DNA of 64,000 bases, from positions 1 to 64,000 of the forward strand of contig CAINDP010000138.1 in the NCBI GenBank assembly GCA_903847405.1. Reading direction: 5' to 3'. The notes under the pieces are model-generated. The model was not told the origin of the DNA and made no database searches. It was given only the letters and a program-made list of their open reading frames with translations. The DNA comes from an uncultured Myxococcales bacterium (GTDB lineage Bacteria > Myxococcota_A > UBA9042 > DTJE01). The first letter of the stretch is position 1. The number at the start of each line of letters is the position of its first letter. The position numbers were made by a program, and so were the translations under genes. Shown here piece after piece: positions 52,382 through 59,431 of the stretch.

Positions 52382-53419
52382 ATGCGGTCATTGCGGGGAC
52401 GGATCGGCGTGCTGGCGGCCGTGTGGACGGCGGTGCGCGTGCTGTCATGCGGCGGCGAAGGGTCCGATCCGAACGGCACGCCCGACCCGGACGAGGGCGG
52501 CTCCTTCAGCCAGGTCATCACCGCGGCCGAAGGGGGCGACGTCCTCACCGAGCAGGAGTGGGGCCGGCTGACCATCCCGGCCGGGGCGCTGGACAGCGAC
52601 GCCGAGGTGACCCTGTCCCCCGTGCCCGCGGAAGCAGGTTCGGTCACCAGCGTGTACGTCGTCGGCCCCGTCGGGGTCGCGTTCGATCCAGCGGCCCGTC
52701 TTTCGATCGTCTACGACGGCGATCCCGGCTCCGGCCGGGAGGCGGTTCTGGCCAGGTTCGTCGATGGCGGCTGGGCGGCGATCACCGGCTCGGTCGCCAG
52801 CGAGGGTCGTCTGGCAGGCGACATCCCCGGCGCGGGCCGGTACGCCGGCATCCTCCGGAACACCCCGGAGCCCGTCGTGATCGACTGCGCCCAGGTGAAG
52901 GCGGATTTCGCGCCGTGCGGCGGCGCCATCCCGGGGACCTGGCGTCTGGCGGGTTCCTGTGCCGTGGGCGCCCCCTTCCCCCTTCCGGCGCCCGACTACT
53001 GCCCGACGCGCACGGGAACCTGGAGCCTGGAACAGACAGGGATCGTCAGCATCACCGAAACGTCCGAATCGGTCTTCCTGGACCGGAACGTCCGCACCGC
53101 CCAGTTCCAGGCGCCGGCGTCGTGCTTCCCGGACGGGCAGTCCTGCGGCGACACCACGCTGGTGGACGAGTTCGCCACGTCGTGCAGCAAGGCGGCAGAC
53201 GGCTGCGCCTGTACCGGCGTCCACCTGAACCCGGCGCTGCCCACGGACCCCGTCACCCTCGGCATCGTCGGAAACGAACTGGTGCTCGTGGACTCGGAAG
53301 GCGTCGAAACCTCGCGCCAGCCGTTCTGCGTCAGTGGAACCACCGCCGTGATCCAGGCCACCTGGAGCCCGACCGTCGACGGCGAGCCGGTCCAGGTCCT
53401 CTGGGTGCTGTCCCGCTGA
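52382..53419 (+). CDS. Lipoprotein, function unknown
   Basis: This encodes 345 residues from ATG 52382 (GGGAGG upstream). The N-terminal signal is short and less hydrophobic than usual, ending RVLSC. Residues about 45-160 look like a ZU5/GAIN-type stretch (AEGGDVLTEQEWGRLTIPAGALDSDAEVTLSPVP), the same theme as in many surface proteins. The C-terminal half has eight or more Cys and beta-rich sequence. No named family fits the whole protein. Confidence 0.7.
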   Translation: MRSLRGRIGVLAAVWTAVRVLSCGGEGSDPNGTPDPDEGGSFSQVITAAEGGDVLTEQEWGRLTIPAGALDSDAEVTLSPVPAEAGSVTSVYVVGPVGVAFDPAARLSIVYDGDPGSGREAVLARFVDGGWAAITGSVASEGRLAGDIPGAGRYAGILRNTPEPVVIDCAQVKADFAPCGGAIPGTWRLAGSCAVGAPFPLPAPDYCPTRTGTWSLEQTGIVSITETSESVFLDRNVRTAQFQAPASCFPDGQSCGDTTLVDEFATSCSKAADGCACTGVHLNPALPTDPVTLGIVGNELVLVDSEGVETSRQPFCVSGTTAVIQATWSPTVDGEPVQVLWVLSR

Positions 53420-53645
53420 GGCCCGCACCCCTGGGGCCGTCCTTCTGACCGCCGTCCTTCGGAAGTCCATCCCGCTGACGTCCATGCATCCACCCGCGCC
53501 CTCGCCGGTCCATCGAACGCCCCGCCGGCGCACCGTCCCGGCCCACCGGCGGCCCGGCCCGACACCGTGACGATCCACCTTCCGGCGCGGCAGGTCGTGA
53601 CAACGGGGGCGTTTCACAGGCGGGAGGGGTCGAGGCCGGTTAGGG

Positions 53646-53677
53646 GGAACCCCCCTCTGTCATTCAGGGGAGGTTCC
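53646..53677. terminator. Strong hairpin in the 327-bp convergent gap 53420-53746
   Basis: GGAACC-CCCCT and AGGGG-A-GGTTCC pair (11 bp, one bulge) around a 9-nt loop. The gap between the lipoprotein gene and the VWA gene holds no ORF I would call; this hairpin may end transcription from both sides. Confidence 0.4.
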
Positions 53678-53746
53678 AGTCGGGGGAGAGGGTACGGGTT
53701 GGGGAGGGAAGGAACTGGAGGACCGACCGAGGCCGGACGGACGGTT

Positions 53747-55726
53747 CTAGTCGTACACGCACTGGCCCTTGTAGCAGGTCTGGCCGTTCGCGCAGAGGCC
53801 CTTGCCTTCGTCGATCTGGCCGTCGCAATCGTCGTCCACGCCGTTGCAGATCTCGATGGCGTCCACTTCCGACAGGCCGCCGTTGCCCAGGCACACGGCT
53901 TCCAGGCCGTCCGCCGAGCAGGCCTTCACGCCGGTCGAGGCACAGGCCGACTGGCCGATGGTGCAGGTGGCGCCGACGTCGAAGCCCTCGTCCACCTGAC
54001 CGTCGCAGTTGTCGTCCACGCCGTTGCACATCTCGGCCTTCGGCCTGTCGATCACGCACTCGGCCCAGACGCCGGCCGCACAGGTTCGGTGACCCGTGCC
54101 GCACGCCGATTCACACGCCTGGGTCAGGCCTTCGTCGATCTGCCCGTCGCAGTCGTTGTCGACGCCGTCGCAGAACTCGCTGGAGATCTCGATGGCCGGG
54201 GTCAGGCAGAAGGCGCCCACGCCGGCCCCGTCGCACACCCACTTGCCACGCACCTGGCACGCGGAGCCCACGGTCTCGGTGCAGGTGGCGCCCAGGTTGT
54301 AGCCCTCGTCGACGTCGCCGTCACAATCGTTGTCCAGCCCGTCGCAGCCGCCGCAATCCTGCATCGCGTAGACGCCGTTCACGTCAAACCCGTCGTTCGT
54401 CGACTCAACGTCGGCGATCGGGGTCACGTTCACGATGCGGATCCGGTTGGCGGTCGTCAGGGTGCCCAGGTCGAATTCGTTCGCGACGTTCGGGCGCTTG
54501 TCCGTCGTCAGGTTGGAGGCCTGGCCCAGCTTGACCCAGTTCTTGTTGACGGTATCAAAGGCGTACACGTCGGCGTTTTCGGTGGCGTAGGCCGTGCTGC
54601 CCTTGTAGGTCTTCTCGGTGATCCGGAGGTCGGCGCCCGGGCCGTTCTGCACGGGGCAATCGAACTCGACCTCGATGAAGCCGTCGAAACCCAACGCGAA
54701 GAACACGCTGTCATCGTCCGTCGCGTCGAAGTCCAGCGCCTCGGCCGGGTTCGAGGAAACGGCGTTGACCGCGGCTCCCGCCTTCGTGGTGCCCTGGAAG
54801 AACGCGCTGACCCGGGCCGCGGCGTAGGGGGCCTCGTGGGGGCCTTCGTTGGCACCGGGGTACATGGAGGCGTCGTGGTCGTTGCAGTCGCCCATGCAGG
54901 AAGCCCACCCGTCGCCGTCCTCGTCGAATCCCTCGTCCGTCAGGCCGTCACAATCGTTGTCGATGCCGTCGCAGATCTCCACGGCCGTCGTAGTCGCCAG
55001 GGCTTCCTCGATCAAGGAGATGTCCGAGTCGGGCTTGAGGAACTTGGGGACGTTCTTGCCGCCGTGGGCGGCGAGGGTGGCCAGGAGCGCCTGATCAGAG
55101 GCATTGTCGTACGTGACGACCAGGGTTTCCACGCCGATGGCCTTGAGGGCATCGATCGCCGCAAGGGCGTCGCCGTCGCAGGTGTCGCCGCCCGCAACAA
55201 ACAGGATGACCGCGCGCGAGCGACCGTTCGACGCATGACCATTGTAATAGTCGCGAGCCTTGAGCAGGGCCGATCCCACGGCCGCCTTGCCGCCAATCTC
55301 GATGCCTTCCAGGCGGGAAACGATCCAGCCGTAGGGAGCGCCGGGCTCGACCGCCACGTCACCCACGTCGCAGGACGCCGGGCAGAGGTTCGTGTTGCCG
55401 CCGTCCTTCTTGTCGATCCAGGGGAACGTCAGGAGGCCGAAATCCACGGCCTTCTTGAGGTGCGGCAGGGTCCGCTTCATGGCGTCGACGACCAGCTGCC
55501 CGCGGGACAGGTACTTGCTGCCCTGCTTGTAGCCGGAAGGGTCGCCCATGCGCGTCGACGTGTCGACCAGCAGGAGCACTTCGGAGCCGACGCCACCGCA
55601 GGCCGCCGACTTGAAGGACCCCTGGGGCACCGTGGTCGTATCGGTTGCGGCCTCGGGCGTACAGCCGAACAGGCTGACGGCGCCCAGGACAATCGCGACA
55701 CAAAAGGCGCTGTTCTTCGTCTTCAT
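53747..55726 (-). CDS. VWA-domain lipoprotein with MopE-type DNDCDG repeats
   Basis: This encodes 659 residues from ATG 55726 (AGGAGAAG upstream). The lipobox is LFGC. The VWA domain (about 45-240) has a modified MIDAS start, LLLVDTSTRMGD, with Thr at the second Ser position. A first C-DG-DNDCDG-TDEG repeat follows, then a beta-sandwich domain with VQNGPGADLRITEK (about 350-465), then four more MopE-type repeats (CDGLDNDCDGDVDEG and similar). In MopE such repeats are linked to metal binding. The sandwich domain recurs in the B12-riboswitch lipoprotein 56712-57482 on the other side of the shared upstream region. Confidence 0.85.
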   Translation of the reverse strand: MKTKNSAFCVAIVLGAVSLFGCTPEAATDTTTVPQGSFKSAACGGVGSEVLLLVDTSTRMGDPSGYKQGSKYLSRGQLVVDAMKRTLPHLKKAVDFGLLTFPWIDKKDGGNTNLCPASCDVGDVAVEPGAPYGWIVSRLEGIEIGGKAAVGSALLKARDYYNGHASNGRSRAVILFVAGGDTCDGDALAAIDALKAIGVETLVVTYDNASDQALLATLAAHGGKNVPKFLKPDSDISLIEEALATTTAVEICDGIDNDCDGLTDEGFDEDGDGWASCMGDCNDHDASMYPGANEGPHEAPYAAARVSAFFQGTTKAGAAVNAVSSNPAEALDFDATDDDSVFFALGFDGFIEVEFDCPVQNGPGADLRITEKTYKGSTAYATENADVYAFDTVNKNWVKLGQASNLTTDKRPNVANEFDLGTLTTANRIRIVNVTPIADVESTNDGFDVNGVYAMQDCGGCDGLDNDCDGDVDEGYNLGATCTETVGSACQVRGKWVCDGAGVGAFCLTPAIEISSEFCDGVDNDCDGQIDEGLTQACESACGTGHRTCAAGVWAECVIDRPKAEMCNGVDDNCDGQVDEGFDVGATCTIGQSACASTGVKACSADGLEAVCLGNGGLSEVDAIEICNGVDDDCDGQIDEGKGLCANGQTCYKGQCVYD

Positions 55727-55867
55727 GATTCTTCTCCTGCCCCCAGGGCCTGGTTCTCCGCTTTCTTCGGCACCCCCTCCGAAAACCTTTAGAGGCGGAT
55801 GATCGCCGCAAGAGCAGGATCGACGCGCGCGGGCCGGAGATGCGGGGGGAGGCTCGGAGGGACGGAC

Positions 55868-55896
55868 TTGACCGCCGTCCCGGGGAACGGTACAAC
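55868..55896 (+). promoter_or_regulatory. Promoter driving the cobalamin riboswitch
   Basis: TTGACC (55868-55873), a 17-bp spacer and TACAAC (55891-55896). The transcript would begin just before the riboswitch P1 stem. Confidence 0.6.
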
Positions 55897-55902
55897 CGCC
55901 AT

Positions 55903-56046
55903 GGTTCGACGGCGCAGGAAGCCGGTTTGATGCCGGCACTGCCCCCGCAACTGTAACCGGGGACGAACCCAGGGTGACCACGGGCGCGGGCGCGCCGGGA
56001 AGGTCTGGGGGAGAACGATCCGGAAGTCAGGACACTGCGCGTCGGC
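55903..56046 (+). promoter_or_regulatory. Cobalamin (B12) riboswitch
   Basis: The conserved core is easy to see: AGGAAGCCGGTTTGATGCCGGCACTGCCCCCGCAACTGT-type blocks (here GCCGGCACTG, CCCGCAACTGTAACCGGGG), then GGGAAGG and the B12-box relative GGAAGTCAGGACACTGC. P1 is CGACG-GCGCA pairing with TGCGC-GTCG at 56035-56045. Adenosyl- or another cobalamin would bind and repress downstream expression. The next genes are lipoproteins 56176 and 56712. A GTTTC/GAAAC mini-hairpin holding GGGAGG follows at 56061-56075 and could be part of the expression platform. Confidence 0.92.
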
Positions 56047-56175
56047 CGCAAGCGCACGCTGTTTCGGGAGGAAACAAATGCGTTCGGGCCCTCTTATACC
56101 CTCGCGACATCTGCGGCGGACATCAGGGACGGACCCATGGATCTTCCTGCCCGAACGGCGGCAAGGAGGGTTCCC

Positions 56176-56676
56176 ATGCGGTTCGGTACCAGGAGTTCGT
56201 TCCTAGTTCAGTCGGTGGCGATCGTGGCGCTGTTGTCGTCCGGGGCGGGGTGTGACTCGGATTCCGGCAGCAGCGATCAGGACGCCATCCAGTCGGACGT
56301 GCCCACTGCGGCACTGGCCATCACGGGGTCGTACACCGACGGGTTCGGGGCGCAGCACGAGATCGCGTCCGACACGTGGGCGGTGACAGGCGACATGGGC
56401 GCGGGCCCGGTGACCAGCACCTTCCTCCTGACACGCTACGACAACACCTCGCACTGGGTGGTCGGGCAGAACGACGCGACCAACCAATTCAATGCGGGAC
56501 AATGGAGCCGCTTCGACTGGGCCACGGTGGGGGCGATCCTCTACTTCTGCCAGACGAGGTACGACGCGGCCGACGAGGCGGAGGCCCTGGCCGCGACGCC
56601 GGCCGACCCCACCGACCCGGTGGCCGGCGGATGCAGCGGCTTTCCCTGGACGGTGCTGACCCCCGTGGTCAAGTGA
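56176..56676 (+). CDS. B12-riboswitch-controlled lipoprotein 1
   Basis: This encodes 166 residues from ATG 56176 (AGGAGGG upstream). The lipobox is SSGAGC. A short Asp/Ser linker leads to one compact domain, ITGSYTDGFGAQHEIASDTW, FLLTRYDNTSHWVVGQNDATNQFNAGQWSRFDW and ILYFCQTRYDAADEAEAL with a second Cys in GGCSGFPWT. The domain looks like a small beta-barrel or lipocalin-size fold. I have a general sense of similar deltaproteobacterial and leptospiral hypothetical lipoproteins but no functional name. Its position directly under the riboswitch is the best clue: a role in cobalamin or corrinoid capture at the outer membrane (inference). Confidence 0.78.
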   Translation: MRFGTRSSFLVQSVAIVALLSSGAGCDSDSGSSDQDAIQSDVPTAALAITGSYTDGFGAQHEIASDTWAVTGDMGAGPVTSTFLLTRYDNTSHWVVGQNDATNQFNAGQWSRFDWATVGAILYFCQTRYDAADEAEALAATPADPTDPVAGGCSGFPWTVLTPVVK

Positions 56677-56711
56677 CGGGCCGGTTCCAGGCACATCCGG
56701 GGGAGGCGGCC

Positions 56712-57482
56712 GTGACGAATCCAGGAACGACGCGCATTCGAAGGCCACAACCGTCCTGGAGGGCGGCATGGGTGGCCGCAGGGATGGTCTGCTGGATCGG
56801 GGGATGCGGAGCCGACGAAGGACCCCAGGGGGTCGTCGCAGACCTGGTGGTGGAAGCCCCCGGGGCCAGCGGGGAGGCCTTCGGGGATCCGCAGAAGGCG
56901 GTCAATGGCGTCCGGGGAGGCGGCGACGCGACCGGAAGCACCGACGTCTTCTCGCTGGGATACGACACGGGCAGGAACGACGTCCTGGTGCTGCGATGGT
57001 CGGGACGCCGGGTCCAGAACGGCCCCGGGGCCGATCTGGTGGTCTTCGAAAACCCCTTCATCATCGCGAACGGCAAGGCGTCGTTCCTGGATCCGGCGAT
57101 CGTGTCGGTGTCGATGGATGGCGAGACGTGGGTCCAGTTCCCCCACGCCTACCTCGCGGCGGATCCGGCGACCTACTCGGCTGATTCCACGTCGTGGCAG
57201 GGTTTCGCCGGCCTGACCCCGGTTCGGTGGAACCAGGACAGGGCCGACGTGGACCCGTTCGACCGGGACGCTGCCGGAGGCGATGCGTTCGACCTGTCGG
57301 ACCTGCCGGCGGACGACGGCGAGGCGGACATCCTGAGGCTGGAGGGGTTCCGCTTCGTGAGAATCCAGTCGGCCGCAACGCAGGTCGATCCGCGCACGAA
57401 CGCCCCGTACCCCCACGATGCCGCGGCCACAGGCCCCGACATCGACGGCGTGGCTGCACGGTACTTCGCACCCGACCTGTAA
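56712..57482 (+). CDS. B12-riboswitch-controlled lipoprotein 2 (cell-surface beta-sandwich)
   Basis: This encodes 256 residues from GTG 56712 (GGGAGG five bases upstream). A basic N-region and lipobox CWIGGC precede a beta-sandwich domain with GDVSLGYD-like strands, VQNGPGADLVVFENPF, VSVSMDGETWVQFP, and GPDIDGVAARYF at the end. The block NGPGAD(F/L)VVFEN is the hallmark of a surface-protein family often found with B12 uptake genes. It is 35 bp after lipoprotein 1, so both are under the same riboswitch. No TonB receptor or ABC transporter is adjacent. Confidence 0.78.
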   Translation: MTNPGTTRIRRPQPSWRAAWVAAGMVCWIGGCGADEGPQGVVADLVVEAPGASGEAFGDPQKAVNGVRGGGDATGSTDVFSLGYDTGRNDVLVLRWSGRRVQNGPGADLVVFENPFIIANGKASFLDPAIVSVSMDGETWVQFPHAYLAADPATYSADSTSWQGFAGLTPVRWNQDRADVDPFDRDAAGGDAFDLSDLPADDGEADILRLEGFRFVRIQSAATQVDPRTNAPYPHDAAATGPDIDGVAARYFAPDL

Positions 57483-57522
57483 CTCCCCTTCCTTATGTTC
57501 GCGCGCGAGGCCGGCACCCCGG

Positions 57523-57547
57523 CCGCAGGCCCCTCCCGGCCTTGCGG
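57523..57547 (+). terminator. Hairpin after the riboswitch lipoprotein genes
   Basis: CCGCAGGCC and GGCCTTGCGG pair with one bulge, 41 nt after the stop. No U-tract, so some read-through into the YkgJ-like gene is possible. Confidence 0.3.
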
Positions 57548-57605
57548 GGTTCCGGCGCGATCCCTATGCTGACGTCCCGGAGCGGGCCGGGACGGCGGTG
57601 AAGGC

Positions 57606-58088
57606 GTGATCGAAGTCCTGCACGATCGGATCGACGCGTTCTTCCGGGCAGCCACCGAGGCCCAACCTGCGGCCTTTTCCTGCGCGCCGGGATGCGACGC
57701 CTGCTGCCGCGTGGACCTGGCGGTGTTCCCCGTCGAGGCCGCGAGGGTGCGGGCGGCATTCCAGGCGCTGACGGCCCAGGCGCGTCGGGACGCGGCGGCC
57801 CGCGCCAGGGCCGGGAAGCACTGCGCGATGCTGGACGGCGCGGGACGATGCCGCGTGTACGGGGCGCGCCCCGCGATCTGCCGAAGCCACGGCCTGGCCA
57901 TCCTGGTGGACGGCCGCCTGGATGCCTGCCCGAAAAACTACCGGGACGAAGCGCCGCGGCGCCCGCACGTGCTGGACATCGAGACACTGAACGAGGCGAT
58001 CGTCCGGGTGGATGCGGCCTTCGGTGGGCGCGGGGAACGGGTGCGCCTGGCGGACATCGCCGTCGAGGAGGACGGGGAGGCCCGGTAG
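57606..58088 (+). CDS. YkgJ-type cysteine-cluster protein
   Basis: This encodes 160 residues from GTG 57606. The N-terminal CAPGCDACC and the later KHCAMLD, GRCRVYGARPAICR and ACPKNY give the cysteine cluster of the YkgJ (UPF0153) family, which binds Zn or Fe-S. The biochemical function is unknown. It lies 123 bp after the second riboswitch-controlled lipoprotein and could belong to the same transcript. Confidence 0.85.
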   Translation: MIEVLHDRIDAFFRAATEAQPAAFSCAPGCDACCRVDLAVFPVEAARVRAAFQALTAQARRDAAARARAGKHCAMLDGAGRCRVYGARPAICRSHGLAILVDGRLDACPKNYRDEAPRRPHVLDIETLNEAIVRVDAAFGGRGERVRLADIAVEEDGEAR

Positions 58089-58092
58089 GCTC

Positions 58093-58794
58093 CTAGCCCC
58101 GACGGATTATGGACGAGGGGTTGGTGCGCAGAGGCTGCTCGTCGCCGTAGACGACCTTGACCGAATCCAGGTCGGACAGGCCCGCCCGGTCCGCGATTTC
58201 GTCGATCCGGGCCATGATGTCGGCGTCGGTAGCGTCCTTCAGGGCTTCCATTCGCGGCGCCGCAGCGGCGCGCAGGGCGGACCGGCCCGGGAGAGGGGCG
58301 TTCGGGGCGGGCAGCGGCGGCGCCTCGAACCTCGGGGCGGGCGCGACGATCACCGGGGGATCGACCCTCGCCAGCACGCCGTCGATTTCACGCAACTGGA
58401 TCGCCAGAAGGTGGGCCACGCGTTCGACCAGCGCAGCGTCGATCGGTTCGATGGCCTCGCAGGCGGCCGCAAAGGTCGCCCGGTCGATTTCGAACAGGCC
58501 GGTTTCGCCGATCGCCCGGATCAGCGTCGCCCGCGGCTCGTCCACGAACAGTTCGTGGAGCCCGACGGCCTCCCCGGCCTTCAGCACGGCCATCCGCTGG
58601 CCGCCCGCCGAAAGCACCTCGAGTTCACCCCGGACGATTACAAAGGCGGATCCCTTGGGATCGCCCGGCTCGTAAAGAACTTCCCCATCCGCCAGACGTT
58701 GCCGCGCGAACCGCGTTGTCAGGCCAAGAATCGTGTCGTCGGGGAGCCCGTCGAAGAAGGCCAGTGTTTTCAGGTACGGGAGGAAGTTCTTCAA
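58093..58794 (-). CDS. Cyclic-nucleotide-binding-domain protein
   Basis: This encodes 233 residues, apparently from TTG 58794, which lies 4 nt after the upstream gene's stop with only a weak SD. The cNMP-binding beta-roll (about 10-130) has LADGEVLYEPGDPKGSAFVIVRGELEVL and a phosphate-cassette region AVGLHELFVDEPRATLIRA. A Pro/Ala linker and a C-terminal acidic helix follow. There is no helix-turn-helix, so it is not a CRP-type transcription factor. It is co-transcribed with the second CNB protein. Confidence 0.82.
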   Translation of the reverse strand: MKNFLPYLKTLAFFDGLPDDTILGLTTRFARQRLADGEVLYEPGDPKGSAFVIVRGELEVLSAGGQRMAVLKAGEAVGLHELFVDEPRATLIRAIGETGLFEIDRATFAAACEAIEPIDAALVERVAHLLAIQLREIDGVLARVDPPVIVAPAPRFEAPPLPAPNAPLPGRSALRAAAAPRMEALKDATDADIMARIDEIADRAGLSDLDSVKVVYGDEQPLRTNPSSIIRRG

Positions 58795-58798
58795 GCCA

Positions 58799-59323
58799 TT
58801 ACCGTCCGAACAACCGATCCATCAAGGATCGTCGGGCCTCACCGGCCCCGAGGGAGGAATTGGCGGCCCGCCGCTGGTCGACGACCTGGGTCGCCCGGGT
58901 CGAGGCCCGAACCAGCCGAACCGCCATCCCACGCGCCAGGTTGGCGACGAGACGGGTGGCTACAACGGGCTGTTCCGCGCGAAGACGGGCAAGGCCGCGG
59001 GCGTCGAGCACCCAGCACGTCGTGGAGCCCTTGGCGATCCCCAGCGCGCGGCGGGGATGGCCATCCAGCAACGCGGCCTCCCCGAACGCTGCGCCGCGCC
59101 CCATGCGGGCGAGGATCGTCTGGGAACCGTCGGGCTCGCGACGAAGCACCTCGACACCGCCGTCGGCGATGACGAAGAACGACTGCGCCCGGAGGTTCCC
59201 GGAAAACACCGTTTCACCCGGCAGGTACGATTCCCGACGCCCCACCTGGGCCAGCGCCGTGAAATCGTCCGGGGTCAGTCCGGAAAAGACAGTGGCGCCT
59301 CGAATATCGAAGTCTTGTGCCAT
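58799..59323 (-). CDS. Cyclic-nucleotide-binding-domain protein
   Basis: This encodes 174 residues from ATG 59323 (GGAAG upstream). A complete CNB domain has GETVFSGNLRAQSFFVIADGGVEVL and the cassette FGEAALLDGHPRRALGIA, with the Gly-Glu and Arg that contact cyclic nucleotide. It is followed by a helix and a short basic tail (SLMDRLFGR). No DNA-binding domain is present. It is the first gene of a two-gene operon behind a near-consensus promoter and a perfect palindrome. Confidence 0.85.
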   Translation of the reverse strand: MAQDFDIRGATVFSGLTPDDFTALAQVGRRESYLPGETVFSGNLRAQSFFVIADGGVEVLRREPDGSQTILARMGRGAAFGEAALLDGHPRRALGIAKGSTTCWVLDARGLARLRAEQPVVATRLVANLARGMAVRLVRASTRATQVVDQRRAANSSLGAGEARRSLMDRLFGR

Positions 59324-59349
59324 TCGCTTCCAGCCCGTTGGATTGCGGG

Positions 59350-59378
59350 ATTATGGCGGATTTGACGCTCCGTGTCAA
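59350..59378 (-). promoter_or_regulatory. Near-consensus promoter of the CNB operon
   Basis: TTGACA (59378-59373), a 17-bp spacer and CATAAT (59355-59350) on the minus strand: the best promoter match in the window, 27 bp from the start codon. Confidence 0.75.
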
Positions 59379-59390
59379 CCTCGTGACACG
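59371..59390. promoter_or_regulatory. Perfect 20-bp palindromic operator overlapping the -35
   Basis: CGTGTCA-N6-TGACACG is an exact inverted repeat with the N6 spacing of Crp/Fnr-family sites (compare TGTGA-N6-TCACA). It covers the -35 box, so binding there would repress. Confidence 0.6.
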
Positions 59391-59431
59391 GGAAGACCCA
59401 TATGGGGCGCGGCCAGCCCCCCCGGGGGGGA

